Counted from the stretch's first letter, positions 1 through 8,949 are shown. The stretch is 64,000 nucleotides of DNA from Pseudomonas sp. P8_229 (GCF_034008635.1 NZ_CP125378.1:3844501-3908500); one strand, 5' to 3'. A program made the numbers and translations. Notes: a model not told the origin generated them from the sequence alone.

Positions 1-306
1 CCGCGTCGGCGCAAGCGCTATGTCGTCGGTTATTGGGCCAGCAGTGCGTTTGCCGGCAAGGGCTACATGCGCGAAGTGCTGCAGCAACTGGTCAGGCGTC
101 TGCCTGAGTTCACCTTTTACCTGACCACCTCGTCGGCCAACACTCGCAGTCAGCGTCTGGCTGAAGCGACGGGGTTTGCGCTGATCAGGGTTCACCCGCA
201 GGTGCGACAAACGCCACTGCATGGCGTGCAGGACACCTGGGTGTATCGCTTCGGCGGCAAACGCCAGGCAAAAAAAAGCCCGCGGGAGAGCGCGGGCGAA
301 CCGTAG
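1..306 (+). CDS. GNAT-family N-acetyltransferase, C-terminal part (cut by window edge)
   Basis: The reading frame is open from base 1 to the TAG at 304-306, so only the last 101 residues are present. The visible sequence carries the hallmark of RimJ/RimL-type acetyltransferases: a GYWASSAFAGKGYM stretch corresponding to the acetyl-CoA-binding segment (usual form GYW...GKGY/GYM), followed by a conserved SANTRSQRLAEATGF element (usual form N..S.rl.eklGF) that closes the fold. Such enzymes move an acetyl group from acetyl-CoA to protein N-termini or small molecules; the substrate cannot be told. The tail after VYRF is lysine-rich and probably unstructured. An inverted repeat overlapping the last codons is a terminator for the opposite strand. 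Confidence 0.8.
   Translation, partial: PRRRKRYVVGYWASSAFAGKGYMREVLQQLVRRLPEFTFYLTTSSANTRSQRLAEATGFALIRVHPQVRQTPLHGVQDTWVYRFGGKRQAKKSPRESAGEP
271..297 (-). terminator. Intrinsic terminator facing left
   Basis: A GC-only 7 bp stem (GCCCGCG/CGCGGGC, arms 278-284 and 291-297) with a 6-base loop is followed on the minus strand by seven T residues (271-277). It overlaps the 3' end of the plus-strand acetyltransferase gene and has no recognisable minus-strand gene feeding it, so it may end a small RNA transcribed leftward from about 420-480. Confidence 0.7.
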
Positions 307-644
307 TTTCTTGAATGAGCGAGCGGACTGTACCGCTTTGGCGCAAGTGGAGCAGTGAAGAAAAATTCATCTGGTTTGTCGGAAGATCTCCGAGTGACGG
401 CGAATAGATTTCACTCAAGAGTTTCTGCAGCGACAGCTTTTATCCTTGGCATCACGGATCAAAGGATCACCGAAATCTTATTTGATAATGTTTTGCAGCC
501 GAACTAATGTCGCGGCGCTTTTGCGGGCTGACGTGAAGTCCCGCGAATGTCATGGCGTTTTCTTCGCAAGTTGCCCAGTGAGCGCCACTGAGACGCAGAA
601 GGCGCGTCGTAAACCGGAAGATTTCTCTACACGGAGTAGAAAGC
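307..644. other. Intergenic region, possible small RNA on minus strand
   Basis: No convincing protein gene. The left end feeds a strong minus-strand terminator (271-297), so a leftward non-coding transcript of roughly 100-200 nt is possible; I see no strong sigma-70 promoter for it. The right end holds the ribosome site (ACGGAG near 631-636) of the next gene. Short open frames on both strands lack start and ribosome-site support. Confidence 0.35.
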
Positions 645-2510
645 ATGTTCAATCGCGCCATCCCCTTGGTCTTGGTTGCGGCAGTGTGGCTGCTGTCATC
701 GAGCAGCGGCGCCTGGGCGGTACCGACAGTTCAAGCGCAAGTTCGGCCGCCAGACGCTGCCGGGCTGATGCGCGAAGCTCAGCGCCTGAGCCGCGAAGGT
801 TCACTGACGCAGGCCACGGTCTCTGCCCGAGCGGCCATGGAGGCCGGCCGACAAGGCAGCGGTGGCGCCTTCGACTTCACTGAGCTTGAAGCAGGAGACT
901 TGCTCGTTGATCTACTCCACAAACAGGGTAGGTACGACGAGGCCCGCCGAGCGGCTGAAGAGCAAATTGCGTACTGGGAACAACAAACTGCCGCCATGGC
1001 AAGGTCGAACAGGCGCGACCCGCGTATCACGAGCATGCTGGGTCGGGCGATCGAAGCGAGCATGATGGCGGGTGAAAAAGCACACGTAGCACGCCTGCAG
1101 GAAAAGCTGTTCGCTGTCGTCAGACCCGATCCGGGTCAGTGGCGCTTGTCTTCGGATGAGCCGCGCTTGCGATACAACCTCGCTGACTTCTCGATGCCAC
1201 TTACGGTGGGACAGTGGAAGTTGACCAAGTTCCAGCCAGCCGAAAAGCGCGATTCCCATACCCTTGTTCTTTACACGCAGGCGTTGCCAGGCGGCCGCCT
1301 GAGCGCCGAGATTTCCCTGTCTTATGACGAAGATCAGCGCAAGGTGAGCGCAGCCGAGCGCCAGGCACAATTGAGTGCTTACCGGGAGCGGCATACGCCA
1401 AACGCACTGGAAGTGGCAATGCCCGATCTCGCCTTCGACGGCCTGACAGCCTTCAAGCGGGGAGAGCCATCGGAGTGTGAGGGCGAGGAATGCATCAATG
1501 TGCATTGGCTGACCTATCGTGGTGATTGGCGCATGGACATCGACATCACGTTCGGATTGCGGGACGAGGCCCAGGCGGCCGAGCAAATGCGTCAACTGTT
1601 CTGCGCATTGAATTGGCACAGTGCTCCGCCGCTGTTTCGTGAGCGTCCGATGGCCCGGCAGATCCGCGATATTGAGGTGGTTGCGTCCCTTGAGGACGGT
1701 GTGGCCAAGGCGGCTGAGCTGGCGAAACAGGCGTTGCCCGATGCGCATTTTTCGGCAGAAATTGCGCTGTTGCAGACTTACATTGGCGTGTCCCAATACC
1801 AGCGTGCAGACTTCGACGCCGCTCGCCAGGCGCTGGGTTTGGCCGTGCCCGCCTGGGAGGAGACTTTCAGCAATGAAATCCTCTATCGCAGTGCGCTGGA
1901 CCACGGCGCCGACATCGCCTATCGACAGGGCCGAAGCCAGGACGCTGTTGCCCTGAATCGCAAACTCATCGAATGGCAGGAAAGCGATGCAACGCTGGGT
2001 TGGGCGGTTCCGAAGGATGAAAACGCTTTGGTCAACAACCGCAAAGGTGTGCATTTGCCCCTGCGCGTGGGCGACTACCGTTTGCGTCCGGACACACAGG
2101 GGCGGTTCTACTACGAAAACCTGCAGACCGGGGCACAACTCGGCCTGACAGTGGGCATGCCTGTGTCCTCTGATCAGGAGTTGGAGTCGACGCTGCGTTC
2201 GTTCATGTCGAAAAACCTGAACCTGCAAGCCGCAGGCCTACACAAGACAACGTTTTCACCCAGGTCCGCCGTGCATGGCGCCGCACCGGCAACGGGCCAC
2301 AAGTGGGAGTTCGAGGTGTCGCCGCTGCCGGAAGCACAAGGTTCCTCCAGCGCAGACCCTGTCACCGACGTCTCACGTAAAACTCCGACAAAAATGGCCT
2401 TCTGGATCGTCGATCGCAACGAGCACCGGTCAATGTTGCGCGCACCTGTCACTGACAGTGGTCGATCCAGGACCGAGGCAGATCAAATTGCACAGGCGTT
2501 ATCCTGGTAA
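645..2510 (+). CDS. Exported TPR-like protein of unknown function with duplicated architecture
   Basis: The protein has 621 residues. Residues 1-25 form a clear signal peptide (basic start, long LVLVAAVWLL core, AWA cleavage site), so it is probably periplasmic. An alpha-helical, tetratricopeptide-like part (about 45-150: REAQRLSREGSLTQA, LHKQGRYDEARRA) is followed by a domain that opens with ADFSMPLTVGQWKL and looks beta-rich. The same order recurs: a second helical part (about 355-450: FDAARQALGLA, IAYRQGRSQDAVALN) and a second domain opening KGVHLPLRVGDYRL. That internal repeat suggests duplication of a TPR + beta unit. A cysteine pair (CEGEEC) lies in the first beta domain. The ATG is preceded by GGAG at good spacing. 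No family is recognised; the gene stands alone. Confidence 0.8.
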   Translation: MFNRAIPLVLVAAVWLLSSSSGAWAVPTVQAQVRPPDAAGLMREAQRLSREGSLTQATVSARAAMEAGRQGSGGAFDFTELEAGDLLVDLLHKQGRYDEARRAAEEQIAYWEQQTAAMARSNRRDPRITSMLGRAIEASMMAGEKAHVARLQEKLFAVVRPDPGQWRLSSDEPRLRYNLADFSMPLTVGQWKLTKFQPAEKRDSHTLVLYTQALPGGRLSAEISLSYDEDQRKVSAAERQAQLSAYRERHTPNALEVAMPDLAFDGLTAFKRGEPSECEGEECINVHWLTYRGDWRMDIDITFGLRDEAQAAEQMRQLFCALNWHSAPPLFRERPMARQIRDIEVVASLEDGVAKAAELAKQALPDAHFSAEIALLQTYIGVSQYQRADFDAARQALGLAVPAWEETFSNEILYRSALDHGADIAYRQGRSQDAVALNRKLIEWQESDATLGWAVPKDENALVNNRKGVHLPLRVGDYRLRPDTQGRFYYENLQTGAQLGLTVGMPVSSDQELESTLRSFMSKNLNLQAAGLHKTTFSPRSAVHGAAPATGHKWEFEVSPLPEAQGSSSADPVTDVSRKTPTKMAFWIVDRNEHRSMLRAPVTDSGRSRTEADQIAQALSW

Positions 2511-2572
2511 AGGTCGGTGCGCCAAGGGCCGAACGTAATGGAAGATCTTGGGCCACCTGTCCATCCAACGGT

Positions 2573-3979
2573 TCAAGGCAAGTGATCGGCAGCGAAATCG
2601 GCTTCCGAACGTGCCGTCAGCCGTCCCTTGCGACAGGCCTGCTGAAAGCGTTCGAAGTCTCGCTCGTTCTGCGCGGTATAACTGCGTGCGTATTTGAACA
2701 GCGCGTCGGCCAGGGCATCGCCCTTGCCGATGTAGCCGCTGATCAGCGCCGCATTGCCCGAGGACTTGGCGTGAGCGCGGGCGAGTGCGCGACCGCAGAC
2801 CCGGGCATAGGCGGCGAAGGTTTCGGCGTCGAAGGTTTCCAGCTCGGCGGAAATTTTCATGTCGCGCAATTGCCGCACATAAAAATGCCGACCGCTGGGT
2901 CCGGTGGTCCAGCCGAGAAACAGATCGCTGGCCGACTGCATCAGGCGTTGCCCTTCGACCACACGCTGACCTTCATGGCGAACCTTTGATTTGGTTTTCA
3001 CATAATCGGCGAGCGCAGAGCGCCGCGCTTCCTTGAACTGCAAAAACAACGGAAATTCCTGATCGTCGGTCAGCAACGCCACCAGACACCGCGTGCCGAC
3101 GCTGCCGACCCCCACCACCTTGAACGCCATGTCCTGCACGTGAAACCGTGACAGCAACTCACGCCGGTCAGCCTGCAGCGTGGTTCGATAGTCACGCATG
3201 AACGTGTCGAACAACGGTCGCCAGTCCGCCAGCCGCAACCAGTCATCATCGGCGTCGAGCAGCGTGGTGTTCTTGTGCAGGTGGAAAATTTCCGGCAAGT
3301 CATCGCGAATGATCAGCCGCCCGCTGGCGTCGCGCTCGCTGATTTTCGGCAGCAACTCGGCGTGAGTACGCCGCTCGGCTTTATCGACGGCACGCTGCAC
3401 ATGCTCCAGCGCACTTTTGCGCGCCTGATCGAGCAAGTCTTCGTACTTGATCGATTCGTACCAGGTTTCCAGCGCACTCTGTTCGGCGCACTCCAGCATG
3501 GTCGCCTGATAGGCGCCGACCATCTGCCGGCACACCTCTTCCTGAACCGAATCACCATGGCGCAAATCACGGGTGGCGATCACAAAACTGGCTGCCAGAC
3601 GCTTCACATCCCACTCCCACGGCCCGGGGTGAGCCTCGTCGAAATCATTGACGCTGAACAACAGATTGCGCTCGGGCGTGGCAAACCCGCCGAAGTTCAT
3701 CAAGTGCGCATCCCCACAGATCGGCCCGACCAGCCCCATGTTCGCCGTGCCCGACAAGTCATGCGCCTGCACCAGCGCATTACCGCGAAAGAAGGTGAAG
3801 GGCGACACCAGCATCCTTCCGTAACGCAGTTCCACCAACGAGGCGACGCGGCCCTGACTGGAGGCCTTGATCAGCGGGATCGGATCGCGGTTCATTTTTC
3901 CGGTGGTGGCGTGGGCGCTGCGCGAGCAAAGCTTGCGGGCGTTCTTGCCTTGCTTCATGCGGGTTTGGAGGGTGGTCAT
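2573..3979 (-). CDS. DUF2252 family protein
   Basis: This is a soluble 468-residue protein when started at MTTLQTRMKQGKNARK; an upstream in-frame ATG at 4069 would add 30 residues that do not look like the family. The DUF2252 signature is clear: FFRGNA, then CGDAHLMNFGGFATPE, then NDFDEAHPGPWEWDVKRLAAS, then GVGSVGTRC. The GDxHxxNFG and DFD elements resemble the catalytic loop and metal-binding loop of aminoglycoside-phosphotransferase/kinase-like folds, so an ATP-dependent phosphotransferase role is plausible, but the family's substrate is not known to me. It is convergent with the upstream exported-protein gene and transcribed alone. Confidence 0.88.
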   Translation of the reverse strand: MTTLQTRMKQGKNARKLCSRSAHATTGKMNRDPIPLIKASSQGRVASLVELRYGRMLVSPFTFFRGNALVQAHDLSGTANMGLVGPICGDAHLMNFGGFATPERNLLFSVNDFDEAHPGPWEWDVKRLAASFVIATRDLRHGDSVQEEVCRQMVGAYQATMLECAEQSALETWYESIKYEDLLDQARKSALEHVQRAVDKAERRTHAELLPKISERDASGRLIIRDDLPEIFHLHKNTTLLDADDDWLRLADWRPLFDTFMRDYRTTLQADRRELLSRFHVQDMAFKVVGVGSVGTRCLVALLTDDQEFPLFLQFKEARRSALADYVKTKSKVRHEGQRVVEGQRLMQSASDLFLGWTTGPSGRHFYVRQLRDMKISAELETFDAETFAAYARVCGRALARAHAKSSGNAALISGYIGKGDALADALFKYARSYTAQNERDFERFQQACRKGRLTARSEADFAADHLP

Positions 3980-4331
3980 AGGGGCCTTTTTTTGGCTTTG
4001 CAACGTTGTCCCGGCCATCCCTTGAAGCCTGAAAAGCCCCGGGAAAGGCCAGCGTTCATCGGGTGGCAAATTGATATTGCGTCAGGTAGCATTCAAATGC
4101 CATCACCCCCCCTGGCATTGAGTAAAGCACTATTCAGGCCCGTCGGAGTGTGCGTAACGCCTTCCACACAGGGTAGCCGGGGCGGGATAGGCGGCATCAC
4201 GTGATGCTGCTCCAAGGCTGAGCTTCACATTCACAAAATGAAAGTTATCGGGCCCTTCTCGGATCGTTATGGGCCCTCGCTTGCGTTCACTTTGATCGCA
4301 TCGTTCTTGTTCCAGGGATTAGGCACACGAT
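3980..4331. other. Divergent intergenic region
   Basis: It separates the leftward DUF2252 gene from the rightward NERD-helicase gene and must hold both promoters. A small palindrome (GCATCACGTGATGC near 4193-4206) and the repeated pair GGGCCC (4252 and 4271 regions) are visible. I see no ORF with a ribosome site and no clear operator. Confidence 0.4.
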
Positions 4332-6221
4332 ATGGCTTTACTCTTTCCTTCTCGATCCGCTTGCCAGTTTGATACTCCGGGTGAGCGGCGTTTGGCAGAA
4401 CGTCTGGAGAAAAAACTTACGGACGATTGGCTCTCCTGGTTCGATGTACCCATCGGTCTCAAGGCCCGACGACCTGACTTTGTCATCATGCACCCGAAGA
4501 AAGGAATCCTGGTGCTGGAGGTCAAGGACTGGAAGATCGATATCATCAAAAGCATGAGCGTGACCCAGGTCAGCATACTTGTCGAAGGTGAGCTGAAAAG
4601 TGTTGCCAACCCGCTAGAGCAGGCGCGCATCAATACCTTTGAGGCCGTGAATCTACTTCAGAAAGACCCTGCCTTGAAACAACCGCCCGGATCTATCCGC
4701 GAGGGCAATTTATTGATGCCCTACAGTTGGGGCGTGGTGTTGCCCGAGATCACCCGAAAGCAATTTCAAAGTGAGGGGCTCGCTCAGGTAATGAGCGCTG
4801 ATCGGGTCATCTGCCGCGACGAAATGACCGAAACGGTGGATAACCAAGAGTTTGAAAAGCGTCTGACTGACATGTTTGTCCAGCGGTTTCCTTGCCATCT
4901 CACCGATGCTCAAATTGATCGCGTGCGCTATCACCTGTTTCCGGAAGTGCGGGTGAATGTATCACCCGGTCAGTTCGGACTGTTCAGTGCGCATGACGCA
5001 CCGGTACCAAGCTTCATCAAGGTCATGGACTTGCAGCAGGAGCAACTGGCTCGTTCCATGGGTGAAGGTCACCGGGTCATTCACGGCGTCGCAGGTAGCG
5101 GCAAGACGATGATCCTGGGATATCGTTGCGTATACTTGGCGCAAACGTCGAGCAAACCTGTTTTGGTCCTGTGCTACAACAAATCCCTGGCTGGACGGTT
5201 AAAGCAAGTACTGACCGCTCACGGGTTAAGCAACAAAGTGTCGGTGCGCAACTTTCATGGTTGGTGCTGGGATCTGTTGAAAGCAGCGGGTGCTGATTTG
5301 CCTGGTAAAGATTTGACCCCCGAGGAGGCCAAGGCGTTTCTTGAGCACCATGTATTCGAGGGTGTCGCCAGCGGACTCATTGCCAAAGGGCAATATGGCG
5401 GCATATTGGTCGATGAGGGGCATGACTTCCAACCTGAATGGTTTGAACTGGTCGTCAAAATGCTCGATCCGCAGATCAACTCTTTATTGGTGCTCTACGA
5501 CGATGCACAAGCCATCTATCGTGGTAAGGCTGGCAAGGGCGGTATGGAGTTCAGCTTCGCCAGCGTCGGCATCCAGGCGCCAGGGCGAACCACCATTCTG
5601 CGCCTCAACTATCGAAATACCCTGGAGGTGCTGTCGGTGGCCCGAGCATTCTCCCTGGACCTCCTGAATGCGCGTGATGCTCAGGAAGACAATGTTCCGA
5701 TCGTCGCGCCTCAAAGCGCTGGACGACGCGGCCCGATCCCCGAACTGCTCCATTGCTCGACGTGGCGGCAGGAGCGCGACTGCATCGTTGAGCGGATTCG
5801 CGATGAACAAAACAAAGGGCGCAGTCTGGAAGATATGGCCGTGGTTTATCGCACTTCCTCCCAGGCACTTCAGATCGAAAAGAATTTGGCGTATGCAGGA
5901 ATTCCTTTTGTCTCCGGTCGTTTCGCCAAAGGCCGCGGCGAACTTTACAGCGGTGCAGATGCGGTCAAAGTCGTCAGCATGCACTCTAGCAAGGGGCTGG
6001 AATTTGGTCTGGTGATCATCCCCGCATTGCATGAAATGCCCAAAACGGGCGAAGAAGAGGCGGACGAAGCCCGTTTGCTCTATGTCGCCATGACGCGAAC
6101 AATCGAGCGTCTGGTGATGGTTCACCGTGAGCATTCGATTTTTACGACCAGAATACGTGAGGCAATTGATGCGGTGAGGGCGCATCTGGCGGGTGATGAT
6201 GCGATAGAGGTGGCGGGCTAA
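4332..6221 (+). CDS. NERD nuclease-domain / UvrD-like superfamily 1 helicase
   Basis: The protein has 629 residues. The N-terminal part (about 10-130) is a nuclease-related NERD domain: RRPDFVIMHPKKGILVLEVKDWKI holds the D...ExK arrangement of the restriction-endonuclease fold. An SF1 helicase follows: Walker A GVAGSGKT at 252-259, LVDEGHDFQPEW (motif II) near 356-367, LRLNYRN (motif IV-like) near 430, MHSSKGLEF (motif V) near 548-556, and YVAMTR (motif VI) near 584. The combination predicts ATP-driven unwinding or translocation coupled to cleavage of nucleic acid. It lies just outside the left repeat of the ssrA island, and NERD-helicases are frequent in bacterial defence regions, so a role against foreign DNA is a fair inference, not shown. 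It is transcribed alone; the ATG has only a weak AGG upstream. Confidence 0.9.
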   Translation: MALLFPSRSACQFDTPGERRLAERLEKKLTDDWLSWFDVPIGLKARRPDFVIMHPKKGILVLEVKDWKIDIIKSMSVTQVSILVEGELKSVANPLEQARINTFEAVNLLQKDPALKQPPGSIREGNLLMPYSWGVVLPEITRKQFQSEGLAQVMSADRVICRDEMTETVDNQEFEKRLTDMFVQRFPCHLTDAQIDRVRYHLFPEVRVNVSPGQFGLFSAHDAPVPSFIKVMDLQQEQLARSMGEGHRVIHGVAGSGKTMILGYRCVYLAQTSSKPVLVLCYNKSLAGRLKQVLTAHGLSNKVSVRNFHGWCWDLLKAAGADLPGKDLTPEEAKAFLEHHVFEGVASGLIAKGQYGGILVDEGHDFQPEWFELVVKMLDPQINSLLVLYDDAQAIYRGKAGKGGMEFSFASVGIQAPGRTTILRLNYRNTLEVLSVARAFSLDLLNARDAQEDNVPIVAPQSAGRRGPIPELLHCSTWRQERDCIVERIRDEQNKGRSLEDMAVVYRTSSQALQIEKNLAYAGIPFVSGRFAKGRGELYSGADAVKVVSMHSSKGLEFGLVIIPALHEMPKTGEEEADEARLLYVAMTRTIERLVMVHREHSIFTTRIREAIDAVRAHLAGDDAIEVAG

Positions 6222-6672
6222 GTTGCCATGCCAATCAGGGAGTGATTTCTTTGTTCAGATGAGTCCGGCTCTTTGAACGTTTATTCCCGAGGGATCAAGT
6301 GATAGCGCCAGTGCCTGGAGAGTGGCCGTGGTTTTAACGGTCGAGGGGGGGCGAACGATAGGGGGATGGATTTCAGGCAGAAAAAAAGACGTCCTTGGAC
6401 GTCTTTGTTTGATCATTTGGTGGGCCGGGGTAATTTGAAACAAGTCGGTATCTATCTGTTTTTGCAAGTTAATAATTGATTGGTCAACTTGCTTGGAATA
6501 CCAGTTGGAACGCTACGTGGTCTGGATTCCGATGGACGGTGCTTTTTGAGCTCCGTCCCCAGAAACGAATCGGGATTGAATCTATCAAGCAAATGGTCGC
6601 GCCGTTGATTGTTGCCCCTGCGCGTACGATGTCCCCACTCGCAGGTACAGGGGTCCCTAGCAAACGATACCG
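6222..6672. other. Intergenic region with left island boundary
   Basis: No gene is seen. The stretch holds the left copy of the ssrA-end repeat (6371-6440) with an embedded leftward terminator stem (AAAGACGTCC/GGACGTCTTT, about 6385-6406), and, inside the island, a small inverted repeat GCAAGTT...AACTTGC (about 6464-6492). Sequence left of 6371 belongs to the ancestral chromosome. Confidence 0.55.
6371..6440 (-). repeat. Left attachment-site repeat (degenerate ssrA 3' end + terminator)
   Basis: Aligned with 17601-17670, the first 50 bases match at a fixed offset of 11,230 (both start TTTCAGGCA and include A7-GACGTCC-x-TGGACGTCTTT). The remainder matches the end of the tmRNA gene with one gap: TGG-GCCGGGG..ATTTGAA here against TGGAGCCGGGG..ATTTGAA at ssrA. 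This duplication is what site-specific integration at the ssrA 3' end leaves behind. The copy here is incomplete as a tmRNA end (the CCA-end TGGTGGAGCC has lost one A), so it is the non-functional att copy. Confidence 0.85.
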
Positions 6673-8541
6673 TCAATGATTGCTGTGTTGGCTAAGCCGA
6701 CTCTCGAAGTACTGCGCAGTCTCTTTGTCGGTGCAGTACAGGTAGCAACCCTTCATCCCACGTGTCATCAGAGTTCGGTATGTATTTTTGATGATCAGGT
6801 CTGTTTCTTTTTTCGCCAGGGTAGGTTGCTCTTTCATCATTTTTTTCCAGCCGCGAATCGATTTATCGTGCTTGTCGCGCTCGTCCGGGGATGTCACTAC
6901 CTTACCGTCACGTACGATTAGGTCTGGCCCGATGATCACCCCGATGTAGTCGACTTCCAAACCTTGGCAGGTATGAATACAGCCAACTTGCTCAATGGAG
7001 TTCTCAGCGATGATCCATAGGCTGCCATCCTGATCCAGGTTCCATTGGCGTTTGTAGTCACCAATGACGATATCAGCAGCGGTGGAGTCTTTCTTGCTCA
7101 GCCAAGGCCAGCAATAGCCCGCGACCACACGAGCTTTGTTTCCGTGGTTTTTCTCGTTGATTGCTTCATGCATCGCCTGAGGTGAGTCGAACACCTTAAA
7201 CTCGTACTCTTGAGTCTCAAGCGTCGGATTTGCCGTCGAGCGAATGCCTAGCGTGTCATCCAGCCATGCTAGGTAACCGTCAGAACCACTGCAGCGAAAC
7301 TGCGAAGACAGCACGTGTTCTTCAACCACAGCACCCTTGGCTTTTGCAAAGGCGCGTATCGCCTGCTTGCTGCCGATATCGCTCAAGGTTACACGCTGGT
7401 CTTCATCAATGAAGAAAATTGAGCATTTCGCTGAATCAATCAGCTCCTTGATCTGGTTTTCCCCAAGGTTTCCATAAAGCCCGCTTTTCTCATTCAGCCG
7501 GTGAGCTTCGTCCACGATAAGCGCATCGAATGTGTTGGGCTCAGTGTCGATGAATGCCCCAGAGCCTGAAAAGAAATTCGAGAATTGGCTGCGCTTGATG
7601 GTGCCAACCAGTTTGCTCTCGTAGACCTTGCGCGGGGCTGCGTTCTTGGAGACGTATTTGCTCATCAGCTTCAATTCGGTGAGCTTCACGAGCAGATTGA
7701 TAGCCAGAACGGTCTTCCCGGTGCCCGGTCCACCTTCGATGATCATCACCTTGGGTGCTTGGTCCGAGGCCTCGCTTGCCGCTGCCAGCGCCGACTCAAA
7801 AATTGCTTTCTGATCGTCAATCAATACGAACTCTGGTTTGCCTTTCATCAGCCCACCGAGGGCATCGGCTAGCGCCTTGGACGGGCGAATTTTTCCAGCG
7901 GACAGCTCGTAAAGAACCTCTTTGTTGTCGCCATGACTTATATGCTTTTTCAGAAAGCTCCTGAGTTTGCTGAGCTCTTCCGGGCCTTTCAGAAACAGCG
8001 GAGCTTTGCTGATGTGGGGCTCGTAGTGAGCTGAGTCTATGATGCCGTCGCTGACGTAGTTATGGAGGTAGGCACACGGACGGATTTCGATGCTTTTGTC
8101 ATACACCGCCTCGTTGAAGCCTTCCAGCAGCGCTGCATATGACCATACCTGATAGGACGGGTGAATGGTCTCAATGAGGCCGCCACCCAAGGCCGTTTTG
8201 ACGATGGCATCCTTGGTTGTGGCGTTGGCCTTACTCCATTGCTTCAATTCGATCAGTACGGCTTTTTTTGCCTGGTTTTCGTCGCGACCGGTGAGTAGAA
8301 AGTCGATTCGCTTCGACGACTGCGGAATGTGCAATTCGATGGCCAGGCCTGCGTCGCTCGGCAGGCCCTCATCTCTAAGGACCTTGGCCATGTACGTTAG
8401 AGATCCTTGCCACGACCTGATTTCCGAGGTGCCAACGTTTTTGCCGGTAGCTTCCTTGTAATGCCTGAGGATCACCTCCTCGATATCATCGTTATCGTTG
8501 TCTTTAAGAAATTGCTGTTTGGTCGCAGCGTAAACGATCAC
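6673..8541 (-). CDS. DUF2075 / Schlafen-like helicase with N-terminal nuclease-like motif
   Basis: The protein has 622 residues. The C-terminal two thirds is a P-loop DNA/RNA helicase domain of the DUF2075 type: Walker A GGPGTGKT (about 269-276), Walker B ALIVDEAHRLNEKSG (about 335-350), an FIDEDQRVTL sensor stretch, SSQFRCSGSDGYLAWLD, and a C-terminal TCQGLEVDYIGVIIG plus TYRTLMTRGMKGCY, the motif V/VI equivalents. The N-terminal region shows E69...D80...E98-L-K100 (IELHIPQSSKRIDFLL, VLIELKQW), matching the PD-(D/E)XK nuclease pattern. It is probably a nuclease-helicase acting on foreign or damaged nucleic acid. The MazG-like gene ends 24 bases upstream on the same strand, so the two form an operon. 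It is the first cargo gene inside the left island repeat. Confidence 0.88.
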   Translation of the reverse strand: MIVYAATKQQFLKDNDNDDIEEVILRHYKEATGKNVGTSEIRSWQGSLTYMAKVLRDEGLPSDAGLAIELHIPQSSKRIDFLLTGRDENQAKKAVLIELKQWSKANATTKDAIVKTALGGGLIETIHPSYQVWSYAALLEGFNEAVYDKSIEIRPCAYLHNYVSDGIIDSAHYEPHISKAPLFLKGPEELSKLRSFLKKHISHGDNKEVLYELSAGKIRPSKALADALGGLMKGKPEFVLIDDQKAIFESALAAASEASDQAPKVMIIEGGPGTGKTVLAINLLVKLTELKLMSKYVSKNAAPRKVYESKLVGTIKRSQFSNFFSGSGAFIDTEPNTFDALIVDEAHRLNEKSGLYGNLGENQIKELIDSAKCSIFFIDEDQRVTLSDIGSKQAIRAFAKAKGAVVEEHVLSSQFRCSGSDGYLAWLDDTLGIRSTANPTLETQEYEFKVFDSPQAMHEAINEKNHGNKARVVAGYCWPWLSKKDSTAADIVIGDYKRQWNLDQDGSLWIIAENSIEQVGCIHTCQGLEVDYIGVIIGPDLIVRDGKVVTSPDERDKHDKSIRGWKKMMKEQPTLAKKETDLIIKNTYRTLMTRGMKGCYLYCTDKETAQYFESRLSQHSNH

Positions 8542-8565
8542 GGGTTGTCCTTAGATTCGGGGTGG

Positions 8566-8949
8566 TCAGAGTCGGTCGTACTTTTTGCTGTTGCTTTTGG
8601 CTTTATCCACGGGGTACTTCTGGCCATTCGAGGCGAGTTTTCGTGTCACCGCCTCGTTGAGGTCAATGCCGAGTACGCTGCTCAGGCGAACCAGGTACAT
8701 CAATACGTCCGCCAATTCGTCCTTAACGGCTTGGCCGATTTCGGGGTCTGTTGCGGCGGAGATCGAATCGGCATCGCTCATCCATTGGAAAATCTCGCAC
8801 AGCTCTCCTACCTCGCCAGTGAGAGCCAGGATGAGATTTTTGGGGGAGTGGAACTGCTGCCAGTCGCGATCATCTGCGAACTGCTGAAGGGATGCGGCAA
8901 GCTTCATTACGTCAACCAGTGGCGCGGATGAGCTGTCTGAGTCACTCAC
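8566..8949 (-). CDS. MazG-like nucleotide pyrophosphohydrolase
   Basis: This 127-residue all-alpha protein has the diagnostic metal-binding motif: GEVGELCEIFQW (E46, E49, E52) followed by DELADVLMYLV (E78, D81). Small single-domain enzymes of this group (RS21-C6/dCTPase type) hydrolyse (d)NTPs to (d)NMP and pyrophosphate. Here it precedes the DUF2075 helicase-nuclease by 24 bases in one transcription unit, so it may act in the same defence response, for example by depleting or sanitising nucleotides; that link is inference. The acidic serine-rich first ten residues are probably disordered. The start codon is the only in-frame ATG at the expected length. Confidence 0.9.
   Translation of the reverse strand: MSDSDSSSAPLVDVMKLAASLQQFADDRDWQQFHSPKNLILALTGEVGELCEIFQWMSDADSISAATDPEIGQAVKDELADVLMYLVRLSSVLGIDLNEAVTRKLASNGQKYPVDKAKSNSKKYDRL

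Noticed and set aside
185..418. 77-codon minus-strand frame ending in the acetyltransferase gene
   Set aside because: It starts from TTG without a ribosome site and overlaps the terminator; better explained as non-coding RNA, if transcribed.
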